DNA from: an uncultured Buttiauxella sp.
GTDB lineage: Bacteria; Pseudomonadota; Gammaproteobacteria; Enterobacterales; Enterobacteriaceae
Direction: 5' to 3'
DNA length: 38,422 nt
NCBI GenBank assembly: GCA_946480445.1
Contig: CAMLJN010000028.1
Location: 1 to 38,422 of the forward strand
Numbering within the stretch: the stretch's first letter is position 1; the number at the start of each line of letters is the position of its first letter. Under the pieces are notes generated by a model, which saw nothing but the letters and a program-made list of their open reading frames with translations, had not been told where the DNA came from and did not search any database. The translations under genes were made by a program, and so were the position numbers. Shown here one piece after another: positions 27,659 through 36,640 of this stretch.

Positions 27659-27686
27659 AGCCCTTCTTCGACAGAAGGGCTTTTTT
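27659..27686 (+). terminator. Hairpin copy 2: terminator between crl and phoE
   Basis: AGCCCTTCT (27659-27667), TCGAC loop, AGAAGGGCT (27673-27681), followed by six T residues. It is an exact copy of the hairpin at 27495-27517 but with the T-run on the right, giving efficient rightward termination. Confidence 0.85.
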
Positions 27687-27697
27687 CAGCTCCGCGC

Positions 27698-28750
27698 TTA
27701 GAACTGATAAACCATCCCTAAAGCAACGATGTCATCATTGCTAATTCCCAGCGGATTTTTGTCATCCAGCTGGTTAATTTTATAATCCACAAACGCGGAC
27801 ATATTTTTGTTGAAATAGTAGGTGGCACCCACGTCAATATATTTCACCAGATCCGCATCGCCGATACCTTCAATGTCTTTCCCTTTCTGCTGCACGTAGC
27901 CAAGAGAAGGGCGCAGGCCGAAATCAAACTGATATTGCACTACGGCTTCAATGCTTTGGGTTTTATTGGCAAAGCCGCCGGAAATAGGTGTCATATTGCG
28001 CGTTTCGGAATACATGGTCGCGACATAAAGATTATTCGCATCGTATTTCACGCCGGTTGCCCAGGCATCCGCTTTTTTACCCTGGCCGCGACCCAGCGCC
28101 TGTTGGGCGTTGGTTCTGTCGGAGGAGGTGTAGGCGCCGCCCAGCTGGAAATCGCTGCCGCCGAAGTCATAGGTCAGCGCGGTGCCGAAACCGTCGCCGT
28201 TCTGCTTGGCTACGTCGCGGTTCTCGTTTTTGCCCTGGTATTGCAGAGTCATGTTCAGGCCGTCTACCGCGCCGAAGAAGTCGGTGCTGCGGAAGGTGGC
28301 GAGGCCTGAAGCACGCTTGGTCATAAAGTTATCAGTTCTGGCTGACGAGTCGCCGCCAAACTCCGGGAACATATCCGTCCAGGCTTCCACGTCATAAAGT
28401 GCGCCCAGGCTGCGGCCATAGTCGAATGAGCCAAAGTTAGCATATTTGATCCCGGCGAAGGCGTAACGGGTTTTGGTTGTGGAATTGCTTTCGTCTTTGT
28501 TGCCCGCGAATTCAGCTTCCCACTGGCCGTAACCGGTCAGCATATCGTTAATCTGCGTTTCGCCTTTAAAACCAAAACGCACATAGGTCTGGTCGCCATC
28601 TTTAGAGGCATCGTCGCTGATATAATGCATCGCTTTGACTTTGCCATAAACGTTCAGCTTGTTGCCGTCCTTATTATAAATTTCCGCCGCCTGTGAAGAG
28701 GCCGCTGCAACAACACCCATTACCATTAATGCCAGAGTGGTCTTTTTCAT
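27698..28750 (-). CDS. phoE: Outer membrane phosphoporin PhoE
   Basis: This 350-residue trimeric general porin prefers anions and polyphosphates and is made under phosphate starvation. The signal peptide is residues 1-21 (cleavage at [11 protein letters not shown]). The mature protein has 16 predicted beta strands, the loop 3 signature [18 protein letters not shown], and the terminal phenylalanine (ALGMVYQF) needed for outer-membrane assembly. It follows E. coli PhoE (351 aa) closely, including [20 protein letters not shown] Pho box lies upstream. It is divergent from proB, the same arrangement as in E. coli. Confidence 0.96.
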   Translation of the reverse strand: MKKTTLALMVMGVVAAASSQAAEIYNKDGNKLNVYGKVKAMHYISDDASKDGDQTYVRFGFKGETQINDMLTGYGQWEAEFAGNKDESNSTTKTRYAFAGIKYANFGSFDYGRSLGALYDVEAWTDMFPEFGGDSSARTDNFMTKRASGLATFRSTDFFGAVDGLNMTLQYQGKNENRDVAKQNGDGFGTALTYDFGGSDFQLGGAYTSSDRTNAQQALGRGQGKKADAWATGVKYDANNLYVATMYSETRNMTPISGGFANKTQSIEAVVQYQFDFGLRPSLGYVQQKGKDIEGIGDADLVKYIDVGATYYFNKNMSAFVDYKINQLDDKNPLGISNDDIVALGMVYQF

Positions 28751-28830
28751 TTTTCATCCCAATGTGTGTACGCGCTAAATTTAACCGGGGCGATCCCGTT
28801 AAAAAACGCAGAGAGTTTTATCGTCCTGAG

Positions 28831-28848
28831 ATGAAAGATTTATGACAA
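28831..28848 (-). promoter_or_regulatory. Pho box (PhoB binding site) of phoE
   Basis: On the minus strand the 18-mer reads TTGTCATAAATCTTTCAT, matching the PhoB direct-repeat consensus CTGTCATAWAWCTGTCAT at most positions. It lies about 80 bp upstream of the phoE start codon, as expected for a PhoB-activated promoter. Confidence 0.85.
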
Positions 28849-28896
28849 TTTAAGATAAAGTTTAAATAAACGTAATAAAGTTTTGTTGTCACAAAT

Positions 28897-28925
28897 TTGT
28901 CAAACTTTACCGCTACGCTTAATGA
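28897..28925 (+). promoter_or_regulatory. Predicted promoter of proBA
   Basis: TTGTCA (28897-28902) and TAATGA (28920-28925) are separated by 17 bp, with transcription expected near 28932. It faces right, back to back with the Pho box of phoE. Confidence 0.6.
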
Positions 28926-29039
28926 TCTGCTTCGGGAAGTTGTCGCTTTTCCCTCAGAGCCTGTTGGCAAGCCGTGCCAGTCCTGATACAACGTCATCTG
29001 GTCTTTAAATTTCCCCTTTTCGTTAAACGGCAGAGAATC

Positions 29040-30143
29040 ATGAGTGAAAGCCAGACGCTGGTCGTCAAACTGGGCACCAGCGTGTTAACCGGCGGCTCCC
29101 GCCGCCTGAATCGCGCCCATATTGTTGAGCTTGTGCGCCAGTGCGCGCAGCTGCATGCGAGCGGGCACCGCATTGTTATTGTCACCTCTGGCGCTATTGC
29201 CGCCGGACGCGAACATCTGGGTTACCCCGAGCTCCCGGCCACCATCGCCTCTAAGCAGCTGCTGGCCGCGGTCGGGCAGAGCCGGTTGATTCAGCTGTGG
29301 GAGCAGCTCTTTTCCATCTATGGCATTCACGTCGGCCAGATGCTGCTGACTCGCGCGGATATGGAAGATCGCGAACGCTTCCTCAACGCCCGCGATACGC
29401 TCAGAGCGCTGCTTGATAACAATATTGTGCCGGTGATTAACGAAAACGACGCGGTAGCCACCGCAGAGATTAAAGTTGGCGACAACGATAACCTTTCCGC
29501 GCTGGCCGCGATTCTGGCCGGGGCAGATAAACTCCTGCTGCTGACCGACCAGCAGGGCTTGTACACCGCCGACCCGCGTAATAATCCGGCGGCGGAACTG
29601 ATCAAAGAAGTGCACGGCATCGACGACGCATTGCGCGCCGTGGCTGGCGATAGCGTGTCTGGCCTGGGGACGGGTGGCATGGGTACTAAGCTGCAAGCCG
29701 CCGATGTAGCCTGCCGGGCGGGTATCGACGTTATTATTGCTGCGGGCAGCAAGCCGGGCGTCATTGGTGATGTGATGGCGGGTACTTCCGTCGGTACACG
29801 CTTCCATGCTCAGCAGTCGCCGCTGGAAAACCGCAAGCGCTGGATCTTTGGCGCACCGCCTGCGGGCGAAATCACCGTGGATGATGGTGCCCTGGCGGCG
29901 ATTCTGGAGCGCGGCAGCTCGCTGCTGCCAAAAGGCATCAAGAGCGTGACGGGCAACTTCTCCCGCGGGGAAGTGATCCGCATCCGCAGTCTTGAAGGAC
30001 GTGACGTGGCCCACGGCGTTAGCCGCTATAACAGCGACGCGCTGCGCCGTATTGCGGGTCAGCACTCGCAGCAGATTGACGCCATTCTTGGCTACGAATA
30101 CGGCCCGGTTGCCGTGCATCGCGACGACATGATCGTTAACTAA
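29040..30143 (+). CDS. proB: Glutamate 5-kinase
   Basis: The 367-residue enzyme phosphorylates glutamate to gamma-glutamyl phosphate, the first and feedback-inhibited step of proline synthesis. The amino-acid kinase domain (about 5-255) shows [46 protein letters not shown] and [17 protein letters not shown]-terminal PUA domain (about 275-367) follows. Length equals E. coli ProB. The start [12 protein letters not shown] is chosen by alignment; the frame is open to 28974 but that extension would lie in the leader. proA starts 10 bp downstream. Confidence 0.97.
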   Translation: MSESQTLVVKLGTSVLTGGSRRLNRAHIVELVRQCAQLHASGHRIVIVTSGAIAAGREHLGYPELPATIASKQLLAAVGQSRLIQLWEQLFSIYGIHVGQMLLTRADMEDRERFLNARDTLRALLDNNIVPVINENDAVATAEIKVGDNDNLSALAAILAGADKLLLLTDQQGLYTADPRNNPAAELIKEVHGIDDALRAVAGDSVSGLGTGGMGTKLQAADVACRAGIDVIIAAGSKPGVIGDVMAGTSVGTRFHAQQSPLENRKRWIFGAPPAGEITVDDGALAAILERGSSLLPKGIKSVTGNFSRGEVIRIRSLEGRDVAHGVSRYNSDALRRIAGQHSQQIDAILGYEYGPVAVHRDDMIVN

Positions 30144-30153
30144 GGAGCAGGCA

Positions 30154-31407
30154 ATGCTGGAACAAATGGGTAAAGACGCCAAAGCGGCCTCTTACAAAAT
30201 GGCGCTGCTCTCAAGCCAGGAAAAAAACCGCGTGCTGGAACGCATTGCGGATTACCTGGAAGCGCAGGCCGAAACGATTCTTATCGCCAACGGGCAGGAC
30301 GTGGCCGAAGCCCGCACCAGCGGCCTGAGCGAAGCGATGCTCGACCGTCTGCTGCTGACGCCCGCACGCCTGAAGGGCATTGCGGATGACGTGCGCCAGG
30401 TCTGCAATCTGGCCGACCCGGTCGGGCAGGTGATTGATGGCGGGCTGCTGGACAGCGGCCTGCGCCTGGAACGTCGTCGCGTGCCGCTGGGCGTAATCGG
30501 TGTGATTTATGAAGCGCGTCCGAATGTCACGGTTGACGTTGCCTCTCTGTGCCTGAAGACCGGCAACGCCGCTATTCTGCGCGGCGGCAAAGAGACATGG
30601 CGTACTAACGCGGCAACGGTAAAAGTCATTCAGCAGGCGCTGGTGGAATGCGGTCTGCCGGCGGCGGCGGTGCAGGCGATTGAAAGCCCGGATCGCGCGT
30701 TGGTCAATGAGCTGCTGAAGATGGATCGCTACGTCGATATGCTGATCCCGCGCGGCGGCGCTGGCCTGCATAAACTTTGCCGCGAGCAGTCTACGATCCC
30801 GGTGATCACCGGTGGGATCGGCGTTTGCCATATCCTGGTGGACGACTCGGCGGAAATCGCACCGGCGCTGAACATCATCGTTAATGCCAAAACCCAGCGT
30901 CCAAGTACCTGTAACACGGTGGAAACGCTGCTGGTGCATCAGGGCATTGCGAATACGTTCCTGCCTGCGCTGAGCAAGCAAATGGCCGAATCGAGTGTGA
31001 CGCTGCACGCAGATGAGAAATCCCTGCCGTTGCTGCAAAACTGCCCGGCAGAAGTGGTGGCGGTCAAAGCAGAAGACTACGACGACGAATGGCTGTCGCT
31101 GCATCTGAACGTCAAAGTGGTGGCGGATCTGGACGACGCTATCGACCACATTCGTGAGCACGGCACTCAGCATTCGGATGCGATCCTGACGCGCACTCTG
31201 CGCAACGCGAACCGCTTTGTGAATGAAGTGGATTCCTCAGCGGTCTATGTGAACGCCTCAACGCGCTTCACCGACGGCGGCCAGTTCGGCCTGGGGGCAG
31301 AAGTGGCGGTAAGCACGCAGAAGCTGCACGCCCGCGGTCCGATGGGTCTGGAAGCCTTAACCACCTATAAATGGATTGGTATCGGGGATGATACCGTTCG
31401 CGGTTGA
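30154..31407 (+). CDS. proA: Gamma-glutamyl phosphate reductase
   Basis: The 417-residue enzyme reduces gamma-glutamyl phosphate with NADPH to glutamate semialdehyde, the second step of proline synthesis. It has the aldehyde dehydrogenase fold. The catalytic cysteine lies in [14 protein letters not shown], and [18 protein letters not shown] belongs to the cofactor-binding core. Length equals E. coli ProA. AAGGAG before the ATG and a 10-bp gap after proB show a tight operon. Confidence 0.98.
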   Translation: MLEQMGKDAKAASYKMALLSSQEKNRVLERIADYLEAQAETILIANGQDVAEARTSGLSEAMLDRLLLTPARLKGIADDVRQVCNLADPVGQVIDGGLLDSGLRLERRRVPLGVIGVIYEARPNVTVDVASLCLKTGNAAILRGGKETWRTNAATVKVIQQALVECGLPAAAVQAIESPDRALVNELLKMDRYVDMLIPRGGAGLHKLCREQSTIPVITGGIGVCHILVDDSAEIAPALNIIVNAKTQRPSTCNTVETLLVHQGIANTFLPALSKQMAESSVTLHADEKSLPLLQNCPAEVVAVKAEDYDDEWLSLHLNVKVVADLDDAIDHIREHGTQHSDAILTRTLRNANRFVNEVDSSAVYVNASTRFTDGGQFGLGAEVAVSTQKLHARGPMGLEALTTYKWIGIGDDTVRG

Positions 31408-31424
31408 TTGAATGCTGATAAGGC

Positions 31425-31460
31425 GCGGGGCTGATCTCAGGGTTAGCACCCGCTTATTTT
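31425..31460 (+). terminator. Predicted terminator after proBA
   Basis: GCGGG + GCT (31425-31432) pairs with AGC + CCCGC (31445-31453, one bulged A), followed by TTATTTT. It touches the stop codon of the convergent c-di-GMP gene at 31459. Confidence 0.5.
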
Positions 31461-34077
31461 ACCCCGCATACTGCTGCGCCGCCGCACCCAATGCGGTTCT
31501 TTGCTCTTTCAGCGCGGCAAGGCTCAGAGGCTTGCAGATCAAATAGCCCTGGGTTTCATCGCATTCCAGCATCTTCAGTTTTTGCAGCTGTCCCTGGGTT
31601 TCCACGCCTTCGGCGGTAATGCTCAGCGAGAATGCTTTCCCCAGGCCAATCATGTTTTCGACGATGGTATTGGCGCTTTCGTTTTCCGGCATCCCGGAGA
31701 TAAACGACTTATCCAGCTTGATGCCGTCGAACGGGAAATTGCGCAGGTAGCTCAGCGACGAATAGCCTGTGCCGAAGTCGTCCATCAGCAAGCGCACGCC
31801 GATTTTTTTCAGCGCCTGCATCAGCTCGAGACTGTTTTCGGGGTTCCAGAGGGTGGCGTTTTCCGTCACCTCTATTTCCAGACGGCCAGGCTCCAGGCGG
31901 GACTCGCGCAGCGCCTCTTTTACGCGATCGACAATGCCCCAGGACTGAAACTCGACGGCAGAGATATTGACTGATACGGCAAGCCCCTCAAGGGACTGCT
32001 TAGCATCCAGACAGGCGGTTTTCAGCACCCACTCGCTCACCGGAGCAATCAGCCCTGTTTCTTCCGCCAGTGAAATAAACTGGTCCGGCATTAACAGGCC
32101 AAGCTGAGGATGCTGCCAGCGGATCAGCGCCTCGACCGCCACAATTTGTGAGGTATTCAGGCAGTAGCGCGGCTGATAAACCAGGCGGAACTGCTCATGC
32201 TTAATGGCTTCCCGCAGCGCGTCTTCCATCTCGCGGCGCTGGATCATCTGCCGGGCCATCTCCGGCGTGTAAAACAGCCATTTGTTACGCCCGGAGCTTT
32301 TTGCCTTATAAAGCGCGATATCGGAAAAGCGCAGCAGTTCCCCCGCCTCTACGGCATCCTGCGGCGCAAGCGCGATGCCCATACTGGCACCAATAAAAAT
32401 CTCATGGTTATTGAAGATAAACGGGCGTTCCAGCTCGGTGATTATTCGCTCGCACAGGGTTTCAATATCCTGCTGTGTGGCGATCTCGGAGATAATCAGA
32501 ATAAACTCGTCGCCCCCCTGGCGGGCCACCAGATCGTAATCCCTGATGCAGTGGCGCAGCCTGGCAGAAACTTCATGCAGAACCTTATCTCCGACGCCAT
32601 GACCGAACAGATCGTTGACCGGCTTAAACTTATCCAGATCGAGGCTTATCATCGCCAGCGGGTGTTCCAGCGTCGGCTGTGCCCGCAGTTTCCCCTCCAG
32701 AAACTCGCGCATACGCATGCGGTTTGGTAAACCGGTCAGCTCATCGTGCCGGGAGAGATACTGCACCCGTTGCTGGGCTTCAACCTCCAGAGTGACGTCC
32801 GTCGCGGTGCCGCGATAGCCCTCAATATCTGTAGCGTTCATCACCGGTTTGATGGCGATATGGCAGTAACGCTGGTGGCCCATAACCGAACGGTATTTGC
32901 AGTGCAGCAGCCGACGGTGGCCGGTCTGGTCCGGCAGGGTTATCCACTCCGCGAGTGAAAGGTTATCTGCCGTCATAAAATCCGTCACGGGCCTGCCCAG
33001 CCACAGGGCGATACTGTGCCCGGTAACGCCAGGGAAACGGTCTGAAAGCCAGGTAAAGCGCAGCTTGCTGTCCGTCTCCCAAATCCAGTCCGTTGTGGCC
33101 TCCGCAACATCTCTGAACCGACGCTCGCTGGTGGAGAGCGCGTGGCGGCTTTGCTCCAGCAGATAGCTGTTCTCATCGTACATTCTGGCCTTGTTCAGCA
33201 TTTTGCGCCCCAGCACAAGAGCGAGTGTGCCGCAGCTAACGGCCAGCAGGAGCAGTAGAGGCAGAATATAGTGAAGCAGCTCGCGGCCCGGATCTTCGCT
33301 TTTCCATTCAAGAGTGAGCATGTTGCCGTAAAGCGGAATATTGAGTATGCCGCGTCGTCCTTCAGAGCGCGGGGCGTTTACATTCTGCACTCTGGTATCA
33401 TGGATGCCGTATTCTTCGCCCAACAGGGCCAGCTTTTTATCGTCCAGCACGTCGACAAAAATAAGGGCGGAAGGCGGGCCGGGAATGAGAGGGACATGTT
33501 TGTCATCGCCGTTGGTAATCTTCGCTGCGGCAACCACCGCCGGGTGACCGGCAAAATTCACCAGGGTATGAGACAGAGGTAGCGAGTCGGGCCGCTTGAT
33601 GGCGAGCATTAAAGCCGGCGCGGGATCGCTGCCAAGCCAGGCTGCCATGCTTTGTGGCGAGAGTTGCCCCCGAATAACGCTGTAGCGGGTTTGCCCCTCG
33701 CTATCGAGAACAAAGACCCCTTCATAATTAAAATCACGGTACAGCGTGGCGCCAATATTTTGCCGCGTATAGGCCCATTGTGTATCCACCGTGGGATACA
33801 AGTGCTGATAGGCCTCGCCCCACCAGGCGTAGTCTTTAATATGGGTGGTAAGCGCATCGACGCGGTTATGCAGCGCTTTTTGCAGCAGCATGCCGCTTTG
33901 CCTGTCCGCATTCTCATTAAGATTGCTGGCGACAGAAAGCAGGGTAAAGATGGCAATCACGAACAGCAACGCCAGCAGCGAGACCATCAGCAAAAGGGCG
34001 CGCTTGACGAAGGTGGCGGTATTGCGATGCTCAGCGTCCGGGCCTGGCATGTCAGCGTTGACAGCATATTTTTTCAT
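31459..34077 (-). CDS. Membrane-bound CHASE4-PAS-GGDEF-EAL cyclic-di-GMP enzyme
   Basis: An 872-residue sensor protein. TM1 (about 26-49) and TM2 (about 269-290) enclose a periplasmic CHASE4-type sensor (about 55-260, with KDYAWWGEAYQHL). A PAS domain (about 318-430) leads to a GGDEF domain with intact GGDEF at 521-525 and a product-inhibition I-site RxxD (Arg512, Asp515) five residues before it. The EAL domain has EALIRW (Glu649), NISAVEF, EVTEN and DDFGTGYSSLSYL (766-778) with Lys/Asp residues in IKLDKSF. Both active sites look complete, so it may make and break c-di-GMP. It is absent at this place in E. coli. Gene name not assigned. Confidence 0.93.
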   Translation of the reverse strand: MKKYAVNADMPGPDAEHRNTATFVKRALLLMVSLLALLFVIAIFTLLSVASNLNENADRQSGMLLQKALHNRVDALTTHIKDYAWWGEAYQHLYPTVDTQWAYTRQNIGATLYRDFNYEGVFVLDSEGQTRYSVIRGQLSPQSMAAWLGSDPAPALMLAIKRPDSLPLSHTLVNFAGHPAVVAAAKITNGDDKHVPLIPGPPSALIFVDVLDDKKLALLGEEYGIHDTRVQNVNAPRSEGRRGILNIPLYGNMLTLEWKSEDPGRELLHYILPLLLLLAVSCGTLALVLGRKMLNKARMYDENSYLLEQSRHALSTSERRFRDVAEATTDWIWETDSKLRFTWLSDRFPGVTGHSIALWLGRPVTDFMTADNLSLAEWITLPDQTGHRRLLHCKYRSVMGHQRYCHIAIKPVMNATDIEGYRGTATDVTLEVEAQQRVQYLSRHDELTGLPNRMRMREFLEGKLRAQPTLEHPLAMISLDLDKFKPVNDLFGHGVGDKVLHEVSARLRHCIRDYDLVARQGGDEFILIISEIATQQDIETLCERIITELERPFIFNNHEIFIGASMGIALAPQDAVEAGELLRFSDIALYKAKSSGRNKWLFYTPEMARQMIQRREMEDALREAIKHEQFRLVYQPRYCLNTSQIVAVEALIRWQHPQLGLLMPDQFISLAEETGLIAPVSEWVLKTACLDAKQSLEGLAVSVNISAVEFQSWGIVDRVKEALRESRLEPGRLEIEVTENATLWNPENSLELMQALKKIGVRLLMDDFGTGYSSLSYLRNFPFDGIKLDKSFISGMPENESANTIVENMIGLGKAFSLSITAEGVETQGQLQKLKMLECDETQGYLICKPLSLAALKEQRTALGAAAQQYAG

Positions 34078-34339
34078 TATTCTTACCCAGAGTTGCCGGC
34101 AAGGAATACTTGCCGATCGGGTTTATTATCGGCCCGGTGCGCCGGGGCTTTAAATCCGGGTGGGTAAAATGAAAGATAGCTGATTCCGCAGAGGTAAGAC
34201 ATTTTGCCGGTCGCTAACCGCTTAATACTGCGAAAGCGTGTGACGACTTGCAGATTCACAGGCAGAGGAGGGAAGACGTGCTTTTTGTGCGGTCTTTGGC
34301 TGCATTGGTGTAAAAACCAGCAACCGGACAGAGAAGCGG

Positions 34340-34368
34340 TTGACGCTCTCGCCGCTTTTTCTTACCCT
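34340..34368 (+). promoter_or_regulatory. Predicted thrW promoter
   Basis: TTGACG (34340-34345) and TACCCT (34363-34368) with 17-bp spacing. A GCCACG/CGTGGC hairpin (34380-34393) lies between the promoter and the tRNA and would be in the pre-tRNA leader. Apart from this, the 329-bp stretch 34078-34406 shows no gene. Confidence 0.5.
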
Positions 34369-34406
34369 TTTACACCATAGCCACGCCCGTGGCCGTGCCT
34401 TAGAAA

Positions 34407-34481
34407 GCCGATATAGCTCAGTTGGTAGAGCAGCGCATTCGTAATGCGAAGGTCGTAGGTTCGACTCCTATTATCGCACCA
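34407..34481 (+). tRNA. thrW: tRNA-Thr (CGT), one base missing from the 3' acceptor strand
   Basis: The sequence is that of enterobacterial thrW with anticodon CGT at 34440-34442 and encoded CCA at 34479-34481. It is 75 nt instead of 76. The 5' acceptor strand is GCCGATA, so TATCGGC is expected on the 3' side, but the window has TATCGC, leaving C3 unpaired or shifting the stem. E. coli thrW is the integration site of CP4-6 and other islands, and everything downstream here is foreign in character. The tRNA may be defective; loss would be tolerable because tRNA-Thr(TGT) can read ACG by wobble. Confidence 0.85.
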
Positions 34482-35046
34482 TTTCAAACTCTTCCCAAGT
34501 CTACCGAAGATCATTAAACGTCCTCATCCAGCAGTTTTAGGCCTTTGCTTATTTGGTCAGCAGCCAGTTAACGAAATTAATTCCTGTTTATGCGTCGCAG
34601 GGAAAATCGTGGCACGACCGAGAAAGCCGGGAAGGTTCACCAATGCTGGTAGAGAAGTCTTCAAGTCTGTCATCGTTGTTAGCGATCGTGCGGAATACAA
34701 TCCGGCTGCGGACCTAAGCAGGGCAATGGTTAAGTATTATCCCTACTTAGCGTTGACGAATTATAACACTTCTTTAAAGCCCCCTCCGGCAACACAGTAA
34801 GCCCATTAGACGTTCTTGCTGCCCGTTAACTGATTCTTAAGGGGATTGTAAATAGTGCTTGTTCATGCCACGGAGTTGTTAGTTAAGCCCGGCTTTGAGC
34901 CAGGAGCTGGAAGGAGCAGCCCTACCATTTTCCCACAAGGGACAATAAGATAAGTGGATAGAGCTGGACCTGATCATAAACGCTCGAAGGTTAGCATATG
35001 ATCTGACTGTAGGCGCTGAATCATTGCCATTTTAACATAAAAATGA
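34482..35046. other. Island boundary region without recognisable genes except one small frame
   Basis: After thrW no original tRNA terminator and no intact integrase is present. Apart from the small frame at 34609-34800, I see only short broken frames and no repeat of the thrW 3' end. The stretch is consistent with a decayed integration end. Confidence 0.5.
34609..34800 (+). CDS. Small hypothetical protein (63 aa), possibly a recombinase start fragment
   Basis: GTG start with AGGGA upstream and a 63-residue product beginning MARPRKPGRF. Proline- and arginine-rich MARPRK starts are common in phage tyrosine recombinases, and a position 128 bp after a tRNA would suit one. The remainder (REVFKSVIVVSDRAEYNP...) shows no arm-type DNA-binding or catalytic motif, and the frame ends after 63 codons. 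It may be a broken gene or a chance frame. Confidence 0.25.
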   Translation: MARPRKPGRFTNAGREVFKSVIVVSDRAEYNPAADLSRAMVKYYPYLALTNYNTSLKPPPATQ

Positions 35047-35928
35047 TTAGCTTTTATGCCCCAGAATATCTGCAACCCGGCTGAAGTTATTTAGATATTC
35101 AGTGTAAAAGAACATATGCCGCTCAAAAATTAAAGGTTCAGGAAAGGGGAATGGTATAAATTCCAGGGTATCTTTATTGTAAGCTCTTTCTTTAAGGCTT
35201 TCTAATGAAATCATTGTAATGCCATTTCCGCAGCTAATTGTTTCCATAATATCACTGACGTCAGGAAGTCCAATGACATTATAATCCATTCCGTAACTTA
35301 TTAGTTTTTGACTAATGTCCTCAATTATCGGGTGGGTGAGTAATTCGCTACGATGTAATACTTTTTCATTCCTCAGTAGTTCATGTGTATTCTTATACTT
35401 CTTATGAGCCTTTTTATTAATAAGTAACCCCATGTTTTCCCTTGATAGAAATAAACTGGAAATGTTTTTTGTTACAGGAATATCAACGTTCAAGAATGTG
35501 CTTATTGCAATATCACAACGTCCTTGTAGTAACTCTTCAAGAGAAAAGTGATTTATTTGGTAAACAAACACTTCCTTTTTAAGTGCTGTCTGTATCTTAT
35601 TTAACTCATCAACAATTTTTGGATAATAGAAACCATCCAAAAAAACTTTATATCTCCTGGTTGTACTGTTGTTCTGTAAAAATTCATTATAAACTCTATT
35701 AGCTTCATGATAAATTGGGTTTAGCGACTCATAAAGGCCTCTGCCATGATCTGTCAGTACAACACCACCGCCACATCGGTAAAATAGTTTACTGGACACT
35801 AATTTTTCTAATTCATAAATTGAATGCCTTAGCGCTGAAGAAGTTAAGTAAAGTGATTCTGAAGCTTTTAAATAACTCCCCATTTCAATAACCTTCATGA
35901 AATGAGATATTTTTCTGGAGAAAATCAT
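35047..35928 (-). CDS. LysR-type transcriptional regulator of the thrW island
   Basis: A 293-residue LysR-family protein: winged HTH (about 5-62, with GSYLKASESLYLTSSALRHS and ELEKLVSSKLFYR) and a C-terminal co-inducer-binding domain, including SCGNGITMISLESL near the end. The frame is open to 35970, but ATG 35928 is preferred because the HTH then begins at the usual distance and GAGGGTGAGAGA lies just upstream. By eye the gene is about one-third GC against more than half in the core genes, indicating transfer. A perfect FNR box and a Fur-like box lie upstream. It is divergent from a spanin-like gene pair, its likely target by position. I do not recognise a named orthologue. Confidence 0.85.
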   Translation of the reverse strand: MIFSRKISHFMKVIEMGSYLKASESLYLTSSALRHSIYELEKLVSSKLFYRCGGGVVLTDHGRGLYESLNPIYHEANRVYNEFLQNNSTTRRYKVFLDGFYYPKIVDELNKIQTALKKEVFVYQINHFSLEELLQGRCDIAISTFLNVDIPVTKNISSLFLSRENMGLLINKKAHKKYKNTHELLRNEKVLHRSELLTHPIIEDISQKLISYGMDYNVIGLPDVSDIMETISCGNGITMISLESLKERAYNKDTLEFIPFPFPEPLIFERHMFFYTEYLNNFSRVADILGHKS

Positions 35929-35987
35929 TCTCTCACCCTCACAAACTATCGTTACAAGGAAACCTAACACATGGGGTTGTTATCTCA

Positions 35988-36001
35988 TTGATATTGATCA
36001 A
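35988..36001. promoter_or_regulatory. Perfect FNR box upstream of the island LysR gene
   Basis: TTGAT-ATTG-ATCAA (35988-36001) is an exact match to the FNR consensus TTGAT-N4-ATCAA. Its centre is 66 bp upstream of the LysR start codon. A -10-like TAGGTT on the minus strand near 35962-35967 would put the box near -40, the class II activator position. Confidence 0.7.
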
Positions 36002-36050
36002 ATTTTCACCGAGATTGATTAACGCTGTGATTTGTTTTTGTTAACAAAAA

Positions 36051-36063
36051 AATGATAATCATT
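36051..36063. promoter_or_regulatory. Fur-box-like palindrome in the LysR-spanin gap
   Basis: AATGATAATCATT matches the 13 central positions of the Fur consensus GATAATGATAATCATTATC; the flanks match weakly (14 of 19 overall). It lies 123 bp from the LysR start and 233 bp from the spanin gene start. Confidence 0.6.
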
Positions 36064-36295
36064 CAATGCTTTTATTCGGGTTAACAAATTTTGTGGTAAA
36101 TTTCGCACAAAATGAGAGCGGATCACACAAAGTCTAAACGAATAATACACAAGTAGCAAAAAATCACACAGTAAATAATAGTACATAATGCGGGAAAATA
36201 TTTCACTTTAGATAGTGGGATCCTGGTGTTAATATAATATTCCAATGGTTAAAAAACATGACACATAATTAACCAATACGATATATGGTGTTGTT

Positions 36296-36640
36296 ATGAT
36301 AATGAAAGGTGTAGTTTTTATAATAGTTGCTATTATAATTAGTGGTAATGGGATGTTGATTTACACACAACAAAAAAACATTAAGAAACTTCGACATGAA
36401 AACCAGCAAGCATTAATGCTGGCTACCAATATGAGGAAACAGTTAGAATTGACTCGGGCTAATTCAATAGTTTTATCAGAAATATTGGAGAAACAAAGAA
36501 ATAGGTTATCTCAATTAGAGGGGAATACACATGTCACACGCGAAGCCTTACGTAAGGCACAAGCAAGCGATTGGTGTGCTGGGCAGCTTGTGCCTGATGA
36601 TGTTATACGGTTGCAGCATAAAACCCTTAAATCCCATTAA
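36296..36640 (+). CDS. Rz-like inner-membrane spanin subunit
   Basis: A 114-residue protein with a single N-terminal membrane helix (about 4-22, VVFIIVAIIISGNGMLIY), then a long charged helical segment (about 26-85, QQKNIKKLRHENQQ...QRNRLSQLEG) and the C-terminal pattern DWCAGQLVPDDVIRLQ. That topology and the (A)QLVPDDVIRLL-like end are typical of phage Rz/LysB i-spanins, which link inner and outer membranes in the last step of lysis. A TATAAT lies at 36233-36238, but the -35 is weak. The Rz1-like gene begins inside it in the +1 frame. No endolysin or holin precedes it. The ATG six bases downstream (36302) is an alternative start. Confidence 0.75.
   Translation: MIMKGVVFIIVAIIISGNGMLIYTQQKNIKKLRHENQQALMLATNMRKQLELTRANSIVLSEILEKQRNRLSQLEGNTHVTREALRKAQASDWCAGQLVPDDVIRLQHKTLKSH

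Noticed and set aside
27487..27697. CRISPR-like or attenuator array between crl and phoE
   Set aside because: There are only two copies of one hairpin and two unrelated dyads; spacing is irregular and no cas genes or leader peptide are present.
29085..31173. Long open frames on the minus strand opposite proB (29085-30182) and proA (30211-31173)
   Set aside because: They mirror the codon structure of highly GC-biased real genes, lack ribosome binding sites and show no protein motifs; proB and proA are certain on the plus strand.
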